Positions 47,057-58,152 of a DNA stretch of 64,000 bases are shown here, piece by piece. A program made the position numbers and the translations under genes. Location of the stretch: contig NZ_LN907827.1 of assembly GCF_001517405.1 (NCBI RefSeq), positions 62,001-126,000 on the forward strand, read 5' to 3'. The notes beneath the pieces were generated by a model, which was not told the origin of the DNA, searched no databases, and worked only from the letters and a program-made list of their open reading frames with translations. The stretch comes from Duffyella gerundensis. Lineage in GTDB: Bacteria > Pseudomonadota > Gammaproteobacteria > Enterobacterales > Enterobacteriaceae. Numbering within the stretch: position 1 is the first letter of the stretch; every line of letters begins with the position of its first letter.

Positions 47057-47917
47057 TTACGCTTTACGCTGTTCGGTACGCGCAACCGGCTTGTCCGCTT
47101 TGTGGGGCTCTTCAATCACGCTGACGTTAACCGGCAGATGACGCGCAATCAACGAGCGATAGCCCCACGCGCCTAAACATGCGCCTACTAACGGTCCGAA
47201 GATCGGCACCAGGAAGTAAGGAATGTCACGGCCACCGGTAAAGGCCACGTTGCCCCAGCCAGCCAGCCAGGCAAACACTTTTGGTCCGAAATCACGCGCC
47301 GGGTTAAGGGCGAAGCCGGTCAGTGGACCCATCGCGCCGCCAATAATGGCAACCAGCAGACCGATCAACAGCGGTGCCAGCGGGCCACGGGGAATACCGT
47401 TGCCATCATCTGTCAGCGCCATGATCACGCCCATCAACATTGCCGTGATAACAGCTTCAATTAAGAAGGCCTGGCCAACGCTGATTTTAGGGTTAGGATA
47501 AGTAGAGAAAATACCTGCTAAATCAAGGCTTTCAACTGTACCACGAATCATGTGGTGGCTCTGTTCGTAATCAAGGAACAGGTTGTAGTAGAGTCCATAA
47601 ACCAGAGCAGCGGCGCAGAATGCACCGGCCACCTGCGCGATGATATAAGGGACAACTTTGCGAGCTTCAAAATTGGCGAAGAGACATAACGCAACGGTGA
47701 CCGCTGGGTTAAGGTGCGCGCCTGAAACACCGGCAGTCATATAGGCGGCCATGGAAACGGCCAGGCCCCAGATGATGCAGATTTCCCACTGCCCGAAACT
47801 GGCGCCGGCTACCTTTAGCGCCGCCACACAGCCTGCGCCAAAGAAAATAATCATTCCGGTGCCGATAAATTCGGCTATGCACTGACCTTTAAGCGTAGGT
47901 GTACCTGTCTGGCTCAT
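47057..47917 (-). CDS. glpF: Glycerol uptake facilitator GlpF
   Basis: This 286-residue aquaglyceroporin has six membrane segments and two half-helices bearing NPA motifs (GAHLNPAVTVAL and ALNPARDFGPK). It lets glycerol diffuse through the inner membrane, where GlpK traps it. It is the first gene of glpFKX, 31 bases before glpK. Candidate GlpR and CRP sites lie upstream. Confidence 0.96.
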   Translation of the reverse strand: MSQTGTPTLKGQCIAEFIGTGMIIFFGAGCVAALKVAGASFGQWEICIIWGLAVSMAAYMTAGVSGAHLNPAVTVALCLFANFEARKVVPYIIAQVAGAFCAAALVYGLYYNLFLDYEQSHHMIRGTVESLDLAGIFSTYPNPKISVGQAFLIEAVITAMLMGVIMALTDDGNGIPRGPLAPLLIGLLVAIIGGAMGPLTGFALNPARDFGPKVFAWLAGWGNVAFTGGRDIPYFLVPIFGPLVGACLGAWGYRSLIARHLPVNVSVIEEPHKADKPVARTEQRKA

Positions 47918-48005
47918 AATGAAATTCCTGAAGGGGGAGGTTAAATTTTATCAATAATTGTTCTCATTCCTTGAGTCACCCAAATCTAATGTAGGGCTGT
48001 TGTAA

Positions 48006-48084
48006 ATTTATCGTTAACGAGCATAAACGAGAAATAGCGAAATTGAAAATTGTGTCCTCTGTCATAAAAATGTTCGTTTTCGCG
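48006..48084. promoter_or_regulatory. Candidate GlpR operators and CRP site upstream of glpFKX
   Basis: Two sequences resemble the GlpR operator (ATGTTCG ... CGAACAT type): TTATCGTTAACGAGCAT at 48008-48024 and ATGTTCGTTTTCGCG at 48070-48084. Between them TGTGT-N6-TCATA (48051-48066) is a near-match to the CRP site. This fits repression by GlpR and catabolite control known for glpFKX. They lie in the 444-base gap between divergent glpF and zapB; the zapB-proximal half (about 48100-48361) shows no gene that I recognise. Confidence 0.55.
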
Positions 48085-48361
48085 TCTGGTTGTGTTCTTT
48101 ATGCATCATATCTTGCTGATCTTTGACTTTCGCAAACGAAACGCAACGGCCAGAGAAGGTGAAAAAGCGCCTGCCAAACGAGATAAAATTCGGCATATGC
48201 TGAAAATTGTTACAGACTACGCCCTGTAATGGATAGCTGCTGGACTTGCACTCTCGCGCTACTTACAATCGTTGCATCGTTGTTATCCGCAGAGTTTTTG
48301 TGAAATCCTGACATCTGCGGCTACCATCATCAGCGCCTTGCGATTTAGGAGAATTCATAAG

Positions 48362-48601
48362 ATGTCATTTGAAGTGTTTGAGAAACTGGAAGCGAAAGTA
48401 CAGCAGGCGATTGATACCATCACCCTGCTGCAGATGGAAATTGAAGAGCTGAAAGAGCAGAACAACACGCTGAAGCATGAAGTTCATCAGTCAGCGGGCA
48501 ACAGTGAGAATCTGGTGCGTGAGAATCAGCATCTGCGTGAAGAGCAGCATGTATGGCAAGAACGCCTGCGAGCGCTGTTGGGAAAGATGGAAGAGGTTTA
48601 A
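48362..48601 (+). CDS. zapB: Cell division factor ZapB
   Basis: This 79-residue protein is almost wholly coiled coil (heptads from [20 protein letters not shown] to the end). It joins the Z ring through ZapA and helps link it to the terminus region via MatP. The start at 48362, after AGGAG at 48347-48351, gives [13 protein letters not shown] as in E. coli; the frame opens earlier at 48272. Confidence 0.95.
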   Translation: MSFEVFEKLEAKVQQAIDTITLLQMEIEELKEQNNTLKHEVHQSAGNSENLVRENQHLREEQHVWQERLRALLGKMEEV

Positions 48602-48618
48602 GTCCTCTGAATGCATGA

Positions 48619-48642
48619 ACGGGTGCCACGGCACCCGTTTTG
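48619..48642. terminator. Terminator between convergent zapB and rraA
   Basis: ACGGGTG and CACCCGT pair around CCACGG, followed on the plus strand by TTTTG. It lies between the two convergent stop codons. Confidence 0.75.
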
Positions 48643-48652
48643 CGATCGGCAC

Positions 48653-49138
48653 TTACTCGATATCGAGCGCATCCTCAGAAAGAATAATGCCGGTGTTGTC
48701 TGCATAAAGGTGATCGCCAGAGAAAAAGGTCACGCCGCCGAAGTTAACCCGCACGTCGCTCTCGCCAATCCCTTCACCCGCCGCACCGGCAGGAATCGCA
48801 GCAATCGCCTGAATACCAATATCCAGTTCTTCCAGATCATCGACCTGACGAACGGAGCCATAAACAACCAGGCCTTCCCATTCGTTTTGCGTTGCCAGCT
48901 GAGCCAGCGCCGCATCGACCAGCGCGCGTCGCACCGAGCCGCCGCCGTCTACCAGCAGAACCCGGCCGCGGCCGTTCTCTTCCAGCAGCTCATACAACAG
49001 GCCGTTGTCCTCGAAACATTTCACTGTAGTGATCTGTCCACCGAAAGAGGTGCGGCCACCAAAGTTGGAAAAAAGCGGTTCCACCACATTCACATCTTCA
49101 TGATAGATATCGCAGAGTTCGGAAGTATCATATTTCAT
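48653..49138 (-). CDS. rraA: Regulator of ribonuclease activity A (RraA)
   Basis: This 161-residue trimeric protein binds RNase E and inhibits its endonuclease activity. It starts [20 protein letters not shown] and contains [20 protein letters not shown]. The ATG at 49138 yields the exact E. coli length; the in-frame extension to 49273 is not homologous. In E. coli menA lies just upstream (menA-rraA); here the upstream gene is hslU. Confidence 0.96.
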   Translation of the reverse strand: MKYDTSELCDIYHEDVNVVEPLFSNFGGRTSFGGQITTVKCFEDNGLLYELLEENGRGRVLLVDGGGSVRRALVDAALAQLATQNEWEGLVVYGSVRQVDDLEELDIGIQAIAAIPAGAAGEGIGESDVRVNFGGVTFFSGDHLYADNTGIILSEDALDIE

Positions 49139-49285
49139 AGGATTTTCGTCTGTTTGCCACAGGAGCGCTAAGTATATCGCTTTCGCGGAGATGTTGGCAA
49201 AATCATCAATTGTTAAATCGTTGCGGCAGGTCAATAAAGCGGACAACTTTCGCGGCGATGGAAAGCAGGGCACGCCTGCCGTACC

Positions 49286-49313
49286 AATAAAAAAGGAGGC
49301 CGAAGCCTCCTTT
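49286..49313 (-). terminator. Rho-independent terminator after hslU
   Basis: On the minus strand AAAGGAGGC-TTCG-GCCTCCTTT has a stable UUCG-type loop and runs into seven consecutive T. It lies 16 bases after the hslU stop and ends the hslVU transcript. Confidence 0.92.
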
Positions 49314-49329
49314 CATCATGAACAGCGTG

Positions 49330-50664
49330 TTACAGAATAAAGCGGCTGAGATCTTCATCAGCCACCAGCTGATCAAGATGCTTGCCGACATATTCCGCAT
49401 CGATGGTCACGGAATCGCCGCTGCGATCGCTGGCGTTGTAAGAAATCTCTTCCATCAAACGCTCAAGAACGGTATGCAGGCGACGCGCACCGATGTTCTC
49501 GGTGGTTTCATTAACCTGCCATGCGGCTTCAGCGATGCGACGAATGCCGTCGTCAGTGAAGTCGATGTTAACGCCTTCGGTCGCCATCAGCGCTTTATAC
49601 TGCACGGTAACCGACGCGTTTGGCTCGGTCAGGATGCGCTCGAAGTCATTGACTGTCAGCGCCTGCAGTTCAACGCGAATGGGCAGACGACCCTGCAACT
49701 CCGGGATCAGATCGGACGGGCTGGCTACCTGGAACGCACCGGAAGCGATAAACAGAATGTGATCGGTTTTTACCATGCCGTGCTTGGTAGAAACGGTACA
49801 ACCTTCCACCAGCGGCAGCAGATCGCGCTGCACGCCTTCACGGGAAACATCCGGGCCTGAAGACTGGCCGCCGCGCTTACAGATCTTATCAATTTCGTCG
49901 ACGAAAACGATGCCATGCTGCTCGACGGCATCGATCGCTTCCTGCTTCAGCTCTTCTGGATTAACCAGCTTGGCTGCTTCCTCTTCGATAAGCAGCTTCA
50001 TCGCCTCTTTGATCTTCAGCTTGCGCGCATTCTGCTTCTGCCCACCAAGGTTCTGGAACATTGACTGCAGCTGGCTGGTCATCTCTTCCATGCCCGGCGG
50101 CGACATGATTTCGACACCCATCGGCGCAGCGGCCAGATTGATTTCGATCTCTTTGTCATCCAGCTGGCCTTCGCGTAGCTTTTTACGGAATGACTGACGC
50201 GCGGCGGATGGCTCTGCACTCGCTTCTGGCTGGCCCCAGTTATTCTTGGCCGGTGGAATCAGCGCATCAAGGATGCGCTCTTCTGCCATCTCTTCCGCAC
50301 GGTATTTGTTCTTCTCAATCGCCTGCATGCGCACCATTTTGATGGCGGCATCGGTCAAATCGCGAATAATCGAATCCACTTCTTTACCGACGTAACCGAC
50401 TTCGGTGAACTTCGTGGCTTCGACTTTGATGAACGGCGCATGGGCTAACTTCGCCAGGCGGCGGGCAATTTCTGTCTTACCGACGCCGGTTGGGCCGATC
50501 ATCAGGATATTTTTAGGCGTCACTTCATGGCGCAGCTCTTCATCAAGCTGCATGCGGCGCCAGCGGTTACGCAGTGCAATGGCAACGGCGCGTTTGGCGC
50601 CATCCTGACCGATGATGAAACGGTTGAGTTCACTGACGATTTCGCGTGGAGTCATTTCAGACAT
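49330..50664 (-). CDS. hslU: ATP-dependent protease ATPase subunit HslU (ClpY)
   Basis: This 444-residue AAA+ unfoldase feeds substrates such as SulA and RpoH to HslV. Walker A is GPTGVGKTE (57-65), Walker B is [10 protein letters not shown], and an inserted I domain of about 120 residues separates them. The GYVGKE pore motif is present. The C-terminal LSRFIL tail inserts into HslV. It follows hslV by 11 bases. Confidence 0.97.
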   Translation of the reverse strand: MSEMTPREIVSELNRFIIGQDGAKRAVAIALRNRWRRMQLDEELRHEVTPKNILMIGPTGVGKTEIARRLAKLAHAPFIKVEATKFTEVGYVGKEVDSIIRDLTDAAIKMVRMQAIEKNKYRAEEMAEERILDALIPPAKNNWGQPEASAEPSAARQSFRKKLREGQLDDKEIEINLAAAPMGVEIMSPPGMEEMTSQLQSMFQNLGGQKQNARKLKIKEAMKLLIEEEAAKLVNPEELKQEAIDAVEQHGIVFVDEIDKICKRGGQSSGPDVSREGVQRDLLPLVEGCTVSTKHGMVKTDHILFIASGAFQVASPSDLIPELQGRLPIRVELQALTVNDFERILTEPNASVTVQYKALMATEGVNIDFTDDGIRRIAEAAWQVNETTENIGARRLHTVLERLMEEISYNASDRSGDSVTIDAEYVGKHLDQLVADEDLSRFIL

Positions 50665-50675
50665 AGTTAATATCC

Positions 50676-51206
50676 TTACGCCTTAGACGATAATTCTTCG
50701 ATGGTGTGATTGTGGTTGGTGTAGATGCAGATATCGCCTGCAATACCCAACGCTTTTTCAACGATGTCGCGTGCGCCCAGCTCGCTGTTTTCCAGCAGAG
50801 CGCGAGCCGCTGCCTGTGCGTAAGGACCACCAGAGCCGATCGCGATAAGATCGTTTTCGGGCTGAATGACATCACCATTACCGGTAATAATTAACGATGC
50901 GTTCTCGTCCGCCACCGCCAGCAGGGCTTCCAGCTTGCGTAACATACGATCGGTACGCCAGTCTTTTGCCAGCTCAACGGCTGCTTTAACCAGATGCCCC
51001 TGATGCATTTCCAGTTTACGTTCGAAAAGTTCAAAGAGCGTGAAGGCATCTGCGGTGCCGCCTGCGAAGCCTGCGATCACCTTATCGTTATAGAGACGAC
51101 GCACTTTTTTGACGTTGCCTTTCATGACGGTATTGCCGAGAGTAGCCTGGCCATCTCCGCCAATCACTACCTGGCCGTTGCGTCGTACACTTACTATTGT
51201 TGTCAC
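50676..51206 (-). CDS. hslV: ATP-dependent protease peptidase subunit HslV (ClpQ)
   Basis: This 176-residue proteasome-like threonine peptidase starts with GTG at 51206, so that after Met removal Thr becomes the N-terminal nucleophile ([19 protein letters not shown]). An upstream extension to 51263 would prevent this maturation. AAGGGG precedes the GTG. It is transcribed from the sigma-32 promoter upstream. Confidence 0.97.
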   Translation of the reverse strand: MTTIVSVRRNGQVVIGGDGQATLGNTVMKGNVKKVRRLYNDKVIAGFAGGTADAFTLFELFERKLEMHQGHLVKAAVELAKDWRTDRMLRKLEALLAVADENASLIITGNGDVIQPENDLIAIGSGGPYAQAAARALLENSELGARDIVEKALGIAGDICIYTNHNHTIEELSSKA

Positions 51207-51236
51207 GGGCAGACCCCTTGTTACAGTGGGAAAAGC

Positions 51237-51261
51237 GCTTCGCGCCAGCAGGGCGCGAAGC
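51237..51261 (-). other. 5'-UTR stem-loop of the hslVU mRNA (also past the ftsN stop)
   Basis: GCTTCGCGCC and GGCGCGAAGC form a perfect 10-base stem with a five-base loop. It would begin only a few bases from the predicted mRNA 5' end. In E. coli a stem-loop at this place stabilises the hslVU mRNA. A short TTTT follows on the minus strand, so it might also act as an ftsN terminator. Confidence 0.65.
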
Positions 51262-51274
51262 ATAATGCAACAAG

Positions 51275-51302
51275 ATATGGGGTAGGTTTATCGGGTTTCA
51301 AC
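51275..51302 (-). promoter_or_regulatory. Sigma-32 heat-shock promoter of hslVU
   Basis: On the minus strand GTTGAAA (51302-51296), a 13-base spacer and CCCCATAT (51282-51275) match the RpoH consensus CTTGAAA / CCCCATNT at all but one position. The -35 overlaps the ftsN stop codon. E. coli hslVU is likewise a heat-shock operon. Confidence 0.9.
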
Positions 51303-52317
51303 CCCCGAGGGAGAGAGGAATGCAGTTCGAGTGGCCAGAGGCGCGCAGACGTTTCAGCGTACTGTCAGCGGCGGCACGGCTGCTGTAAGGACCGATCACC
51401 ACGCGATTCCAGCCACCGCCATTGGTAATCCGGCTTTCAAAACCTTCAAAGGCCAGCTGTGCGCGGCTTGATTCAGCCTGATCGGTACCTTTGAACGATC
51501 CACACTGCACCATCCAGCGCTGAGACGTCGCGGCTTTTGGTTTAGCGGCTGCCGTCTCTTCGCTACGCGAAGGTTGGGCTGCGGTAGGTTTCGCTGCCGT
51601 CACCGGCGCAGGCTGATTGACGCTGCTGTTTTGCTGCTGAGCCTGGCGCTGTTGTTGCTGTTGTTGCTGGCGCTGCTGCGCTTGTTGCTGCTGCTGCTGT
51701 TGCAACTGTTGTTGATGCTGTTGCTGACGTTGCTGGGCCTGCTGCTGTTGCTGTTGTAGCTGCTGCTGGCGCTGCTGCTGTTGCTGCTGCAACTGTTGTT
51801 GTTGCAACTGCTGCTGCTGACGTTGTTGCACCTGCTGATGCTGCAACGTTTGTTGGCGCTGCGCGGGCGTTTGCTCATTCCACGGCACTTCATTCAGCTG
51901 CGTAGGCTGCTGGCGCATGTCGGCCTGCATTTGATCCAGCAGCTGGCGCTGCTCGTCGGTCAGTTGGGTTGGGGATTGCACCTCACCACCTGCAGACGGC
52001 TCGGTGGGAACCGGAACGGTAATCTGGCGATTTTCCAGCTCTTTGATATATTTCCAGCGCTCTTCCGGCTTTGGCGGTAAACCATTGCCTGGGGTTTTAT
52101 GATCGGAAATGATCGGCGTGTCATCTTTTTTGTGGTGAGCGAGAAACCACAGACCACCGGCGAACGTTACCAGAACGGCAGCGGCCAATACTATCATCAG
52201 TTTTGAGACGCCAGATCCGCCTGCGCTTTTCTTGCCGCCCTTGCTACTGCGGGTGCTTCCCTTTTTACGACGCGTCGCCGTTGAACGGCCACGGCCGACA
52301 TAATCTTTTTGTGCCAC
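51298..52317 (-). CDS. ftsN: Cell division protein FtsN with long polyglutamine linker
   Basis: This 339-residue bitopic protein triggers septal peptidoglycan synthesis. It has a basic cytoplasmic tail (1-38), one transmembrane segment (about 39-60), the essential helix region PPKPEERWKYIKELENRQ (81-98), a long linker and a C-terminal SPOR domain (about 266-339) that binds denuded glycan. The SPOR cysteines at 272 and 332 match the disulfide pair of E. coli FtsN. Residues 154-229 are an extreme glutamine tract (58 of 76), larger than in E. coli. Confidence 0.95.
   Translation of the reverse strand: MAQKDYVGRGRSTATRRKKGSTRSSKGGKKSAGGSGVSKLMIVLAAAVLVTFAGGLWFLAHHKKDDTPIISDHKTPGNGLPPKPEERWKYIKELENRQITVPVPTEPSAGGEVQSPTQLTDEQRQLLDQMQADMRQQPTQLNEVPWNEQTPAQRQQTLQHQQVQQRQQQQLQQQQLQQQQQQRQQQLQQQQQQAQQRQQQHQQQLQQQQQQQAQQRQQQQQQQRQAQQQNSSVNQPAPVTAAKPTAAQPSRSEETAAAKPKAATSQRWMVQCGSFKGTDQAESSRAQLAFEGFESRITNGGGWNRVVIGPYSSRAAADSTLKRLRASGHSNCIPLSLGG
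51631..51858 (-). repeat. CAG/CAA triplet repeat inside ftsN
   Basis: About 228 bases of nearly pure CAG/CAA codons (seen as CTG/TTG on the plus strand), with occasional CGC, CTG, GCC and CAT codons, encode the polyglutamine linker. Such a repeat can change length by replication slippage in steps of three bases without breaking the frame. Confidence 0.88.
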
Positions 52318-52483
52318 TCTCGTTCCGTTACTTTTAATAAAACGTTAGCCGGGGACAACGGCGTGAGATCACGCAAAAGACCCATCTGAATGCCCGGCAA
52401 TAAGTCCGCCATGTTACTCAAGGGCTGGAAGTTTGACCAGAAGAGTGTGCACCAGGAATCGACTGAATATCGCTTGCCCGGGC

Positions 52484-53521
52484 TTATTTCCCCCGCGCGG
52501 TCGCTCGGGTGGTGCTGCCGCGTACTTTTAGCTCGGAATCGAGCAGGCGTGAGCCGTTGCTGACACGTCTGCCTTGCAGCTGCTCCAGTAATAGCAGCAT
52601 CGCCTCGCGGCCTATCGCATAACGCGGTTGCGCCACCGTGGTCAATTGCGGATCGCTGTAACGTGACAGCTCAATATCATCAAATCCCACCAGCGAGAGA
52701 TCCTGCGGAATACGCAGGCCCAGGGTTTTTGCCTGTGCCATCGCCCCGAGCGCCATAATATCGCTGTGACAGAACAGGGCCTGCGGGGGTTGTGGCAGTA
52801 GCATCAGCTGTTTCAGGGCGGCAGCACCCGCTTCAAAGGTAAAGTCGCCGCGAACAATATAGCGCGGGTCGACCGTCATGCCATGACGGCGCAGCGCCTG
52901 CACATACCCCTGCAGACGATAGTGGCACAGCGGCATCGCTTCCGGCCCCGCAACGCAGGCGATGCGCCGGTGGCCCAGCTCCCACAGATGATTAACCGCC
53001 TCAAAGGCTGCGGTCAGGTTATCGATGTGCACCGTTGGCAGCGACATCTCTGGCGCAAACTCGTTGGCCATTACCATTGGCGGCAGGTTGCGTTGCTCTT
53101 CCACGCTGGCATCAAAAGGCAGCTGCGAGCCGAGCAGCACCATGCCATCAATCTGCCGGGTGAGCATCAGGTTTAAAAAGGTGGTTTCCTGCTGATTCTG
53201 GTGCGCGCAGTCGCCGATTAACACCAAATAACCCTCTCCGGCAGCGGTCACTTCGATGCCGCGGATGATTTCGCTGAAGAAGGGATCGCAAATGTCCGGG
53301 ACGATAACCAGAATGGTGCGCGATTCGCCGCGCCGGGCGTTGCGAGTGATGGCATGGGGAGAGTATCCCACCGCCACCACCGCCTGTTCTACTTTCTGTC
53401 GTGTTGCTGCGGATACTTTTTCCGGGCTCATCAACGCGCGCGATACGGTCGCGGTTGAAACGCCCGCGTTTTCTGCCACATCCTTCATGGTGGCCGCCGC
53501 CGGTGGGTGTTTCTGCTCCAA
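52484..53521 (-). CDS. cytR: LacI-family transcriptional repressor CytR
   Basis: This 345-residue regulator has a LacI helix-turn-helix (ATMKDVAENAGVSTATVSRAL) and a periplasmic-binding-like effector domain (ILVIVPDICDPFFSEIIRGI) that binds cytidine. With CRP it represses nucleoside uptake and salvage genes, a target class that includes nupC-type transporters. I favour the TTG at 53521 because AGGAGA lies just before it; the in-frame GTG at 53536 would place that site inside the gene. Confidence 0.93.
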   Translation of the reverse strand: MEQKHPPAAATMKDVAENAGVSTATVSRALMSPEKVSAATRQKVEQAVVAVGYSPHAITRNARRGESRTILVIVPDICDPFFSEIIRGIEVTAAGEGYLVLIGDCAHQNQQETTFLNLMLTRQIDGMVLLGSQLPFDASVEEQRNLPPMVMANEFAPEMSLPTVHIDNLTAAFEAVNHLWELGHRRIACVAGPEAMPLCHYRLQGYVQALRRHGMTVDPRYIVRGDFTFEAGAAALKQLMLLPQPPQALFCHSDIMALGAMAQAKTLGLRIPQDLSLVGFDDIELSRYSDPQLTTVAQPRYAIGREAMLLLLEQLQGRRVSNGSRLLDSELKVRGSTTRATARGK

Positions 53522-53707
53522 CGCTTTTCTCCTCACGCCAGCAACGCTGACCTGACCAACTGGAAATCTTGTTTTGTGGGGCTGTCATGACCGTTGCCGG
53601 TTCAGCGATCTCTTATTAACAGATTGGTATAGCAAGCCGTTACTTAATTTGCATAAAAATTGTGACTTGTGCGGCTTTTTTAGATCCCTCTCGCATAACC
53701 TCAGCGC

Positions 53708-56017
<2,310 letters not shown>

Positions 56018-56117
56018 CTATTCCGTATCGAAAGACACCTAACTTATTAATCCGCGTGTGGTGTCGTGCAGGATTGACCTGGCACGAAGAGCGACACGGC
56101 CTTCACAGAGGTTTTCC

Positions 56118-56330
56118 ATGAAAAAAGGTATTCACCCAAAATACGAAGCAGTGACCATTACCTGTACCTGCGGTAACGTGATCAAAACCCATTCAACCAT
56201 GGGTCACGATCTGAACCTGGACGTTTGTGGTCAGTGCCACCCGTTCTACACTGGTAAGCAGCGTGAAGTTGCTACCGGTGGCCGTGTTGACCGCTTTAAC
56301 AAGCGCTTCAGCATCCCGGGCAGCAAATAA
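56118..56330 (+). CDS. rpmE: 50S ribosomal protein L31
   Basis: This 70-residue protein is the zinc-binding (C-plus) form of L31: CTCG near residue 16 and CGQC near residue 37 supply the cysteines. It bridges the subunits and can act as a zinc reserve. The ATG at 56118 gives [16 protein letters not shown]; the frame opens upstream at 56058 without homology. Confidence 0.97.
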   Translation: MKKGIHPKYEAVTITCTCGNVIKTHSTMGHDLNLDVCGQCHPFYTGKQREVATGGRVDRFNKRFSIPGSK

Positions 56331-56363
56331 GATCCGGCGCCGACAGGTTGTCGGCGGCAAGAA

Positions 56364-56390
56364 AAAACCCAGCTTCGGCTGGGTTTTTTT
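56364..56390. terminator. Bidirectional terminator between rpmE and metJ
   Basis: AAAACCCAGC-TTCG-GCTGGGTTTT has a UUCG-type loop, with T-runs on both strands. It can end rpmE and metJ, which converge here. Confidence 0.93.
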
Positions 56391-56401
56391 ATGTCTGCGT
56401 T

Positions 56402-56718
56402 TCAGTATTCCCAGGTATCGGGATCGACACCCATTTCACGCATAATCTTTTTCGCTTCTTCCGGGATCTCGTCATTACGCTCTTTGCGCAAATCGACATC
56501 GTCCGGCAGCGGCTGCCCGGTAAAAGCATGCAAAAACGCTTCGCATAACAGTTCGCTGTTGGTGGCATGCCGTAAATTGTTTACCTGACGGCGCGTGCGC
56601 TCATCGGTTAAAATTTTCAAAACTTTCAGAGGGATGGAAACGGTAATTTTTTTACCTGCTCACTCTTTTTACCGTGCTCAGCGTATGGGCTGATATATTC
56701 GCCATTCCATTCAGCCAT
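56402..56718 (-). pseudogene. metJ: Methionine repressor metJ, frameshifted at codon 24
   Basis: MetJ is the ribbon-helix-helix repressor that binds met boxes with S-adenosylmethionine as corepressor. From the ATG at 56718 the frame reads [20 protein letters not shown] and QVKK, then LPFPSL and a stop, a 30-residue product. Adding one A to the seven-A run at 56647-56653 gives [20 protein letters not shown] and a complete 105-residue MetJ, the E. coli length. The shift falls in the beta-strand that reads the operator (KKITVS). The downstream part is open from 56620 for 72 residues. The promoter still has four met boxes. This is either a real one-base deletion or a sequencing error. Confidence 0.88.
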
Positions 56719-56899
56719 GGGGTACCTTAATCATTAAACGTTATATTGCTGAAAATCAGCCAATTATGCCCGATTTTACCGCGCCTCACTAATACCGCTG
56801 AATCAAAGGCTCAGATTTTCTGGTGGATGCGCGATTTTTTTGACAGGCGATGACGCATAATCTTAACGGTTATTGCGACGTTGCTCAATCTATACGCAA

Positions 56900-56931
56900 A
56901 GACATTTAGATGTCCAGATGTATTGACGTCT
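56900..56931. promoter_or_regulatory. Four tandem met boxes between metJ and metBL
   Basis: AGACATTT, AGATGTCC, AGATGTAT and TGACGTCT lie end to end at eight-base steps, each related to the MetJ consensus AGACGTCT. The array serves the divergent metJ and metBL promoters. Confidence 0.9.
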
Positions 56932-56989
56932 ATTATTGGAATGTTATCCTGTGAGCTCTTTTTTGTGGCCTTCAGGAACAGTAAGCACC

Positions 56990-58150
56990 ATGACGCGTAA
57001 ACAGGCAACCATCGCAGTCCGCAGCGGTTTGAATGATGACGAGCAATATGGCTGCGTTGTCCCACCGATTCATCTCTCCAGCACCTATAACTTCACTGAC
57101 TTCAACGAGCCGCGTGCCCATGACTATTCGCGTCGCGGTAATCCGACGCGCGATGTTGTACAGCGCGCGCTGGCCGAGCTGGAAGGCGGTGCCGGTGCGG
57201 TGATGACCAATACCGGCATGTCGGCAATTCATCTGGTGTGCACTCTGTTCCTGAAGCCGGGCGATTTACTGGTGGCGCCGCACGACTGTTATGGCGGCAG
57301 CTATCGGCTGTTTGACAGCCAGAGCAAGCGCGGTGCCTACCGTGTGAAATTCGTCGACCAAAATGATGCCGCAGCGCTGCAGGCAGCGCTGAGCGAAAAG
57401 CCTAAGCTGGTGCTGGTGGAAAGCCCCAGTAATCCGCTGCTGCGTGTGGTCGACATTACCGCCATTTGTCAGGCAGCCCGCGACGCAGGTGCCATCAGCG
57501 TGGTCGATAACACCTTCCTCAGCCCGGCACTGCAAAACCCGCTGGCGCTGGGTGCCGATTTAGTGATCCACTCCTGCACCAAATATCTTAATGGCCACTC
57601 CGATGTGGTTGCCGGTGCGGTGGTCGCAAAAGAAGCCGCGCACGCCACTGAGCTCGCCTGGTGGGCCAACAACATTGGCGTTACCGGTTCTGCGTTTGAC
57701 AGTTATCTGTTGCTACGCGGCATGCGCACGCTGGGACCGCGCATGGCAGCGGCACAGCGAAATGCGCTGGCGATTGTGGACTATCTGCAGCAACAACCGC
57801 TGGTGAAAAAGCTCTATCATCCGTCGCTGCCGGAAAACGCGGGCCATGAATATGCGGTGCGTCAACAGCGCGGTTTCGGCGCCATGTTAAGTTTTGAACT
57901 GGATGGCGATGAGCAGCGGCTGCGCCGTTTTCTCAAGGCGCTGGAGCTGTTTACTCTGGCCGAATCACTGGGCGGCGTGGAGAGTCTGATTTCACATACC
58001 GCGACCATGACGCATGCCGGCATGTCAGCAGAAGCGCGCGCGGCGGCGGGCATCTCCGACACGCTGCTCAGGATCTCAGTCGGCATAGAAGATCATGAAG
58101 ATTTAATCGCGGATCTGGATAATGCATTCCGGATCGCAGCCGAGAGGTAA
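56990..58150 (+). CDS. metB: Cystathionine gamma-synthase
   Basis: This 386-residue PLP enzyme condenses O-succinylhomoserine with cysteine to form cystathionine. The PLP lysine is Lys198 (SCTKYLNGHSD); the other PLP contacts are RRGNPTRDVV and TNTGMSAIHLV. The ATG at 56990 follows AGGAA and gives MTRKQATIAVRSG; the frame opens earlier at 56936, inside the region after the met boxes. Two bases separate it from metL. Confidence 0.96.
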   Translation: MTRKQATIAVRSGLNDDEQYGCVVPPIHLSSTYNFTDFNEPRAHDYSRRGNPTRDVVQRALAELEGGAGAVMTNTGMSAIHLVCTLFLKPGDLLVAPHDCYGGSYRLFDSQSKRGAYRVKFVDQNDAAALQAALSEKPKLVLVESPSNPLLRVVDITAICQAARDAGAISVVDNTFLSPALQNPLALGADLVIHSCTKYLNGHSDVVAGAVVAKEAAHATELAWWANNIGVTGSAFDSYLLLRGMRTLGPRMAAAQRNALAIVDYLQQQPLVKKLYHPSLPENAGHEYAVRQQRGFGAMLSFELDGDEQRLRRFLKALELFTLAESLGGVESLISHTATMTHAGMSAEARAAAGISDTLLRISVGIEDHEDLIADLDNAFRIAAER

Positions 58151-58152
58151 TA

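Noticed and set aside
49206..49400. 64-codon minus-strand frame after hslU as a menA remnant
   Set aside because: It starts inside hslU in another frame, runs through the hslU terminator and shows no resemblance to MenA.
51631..51858. CRISPR-like or other array repeat
   Set aside because: The repetition is a triplet microsatellite inside ftsN, with no spacers or longer repeat unit.
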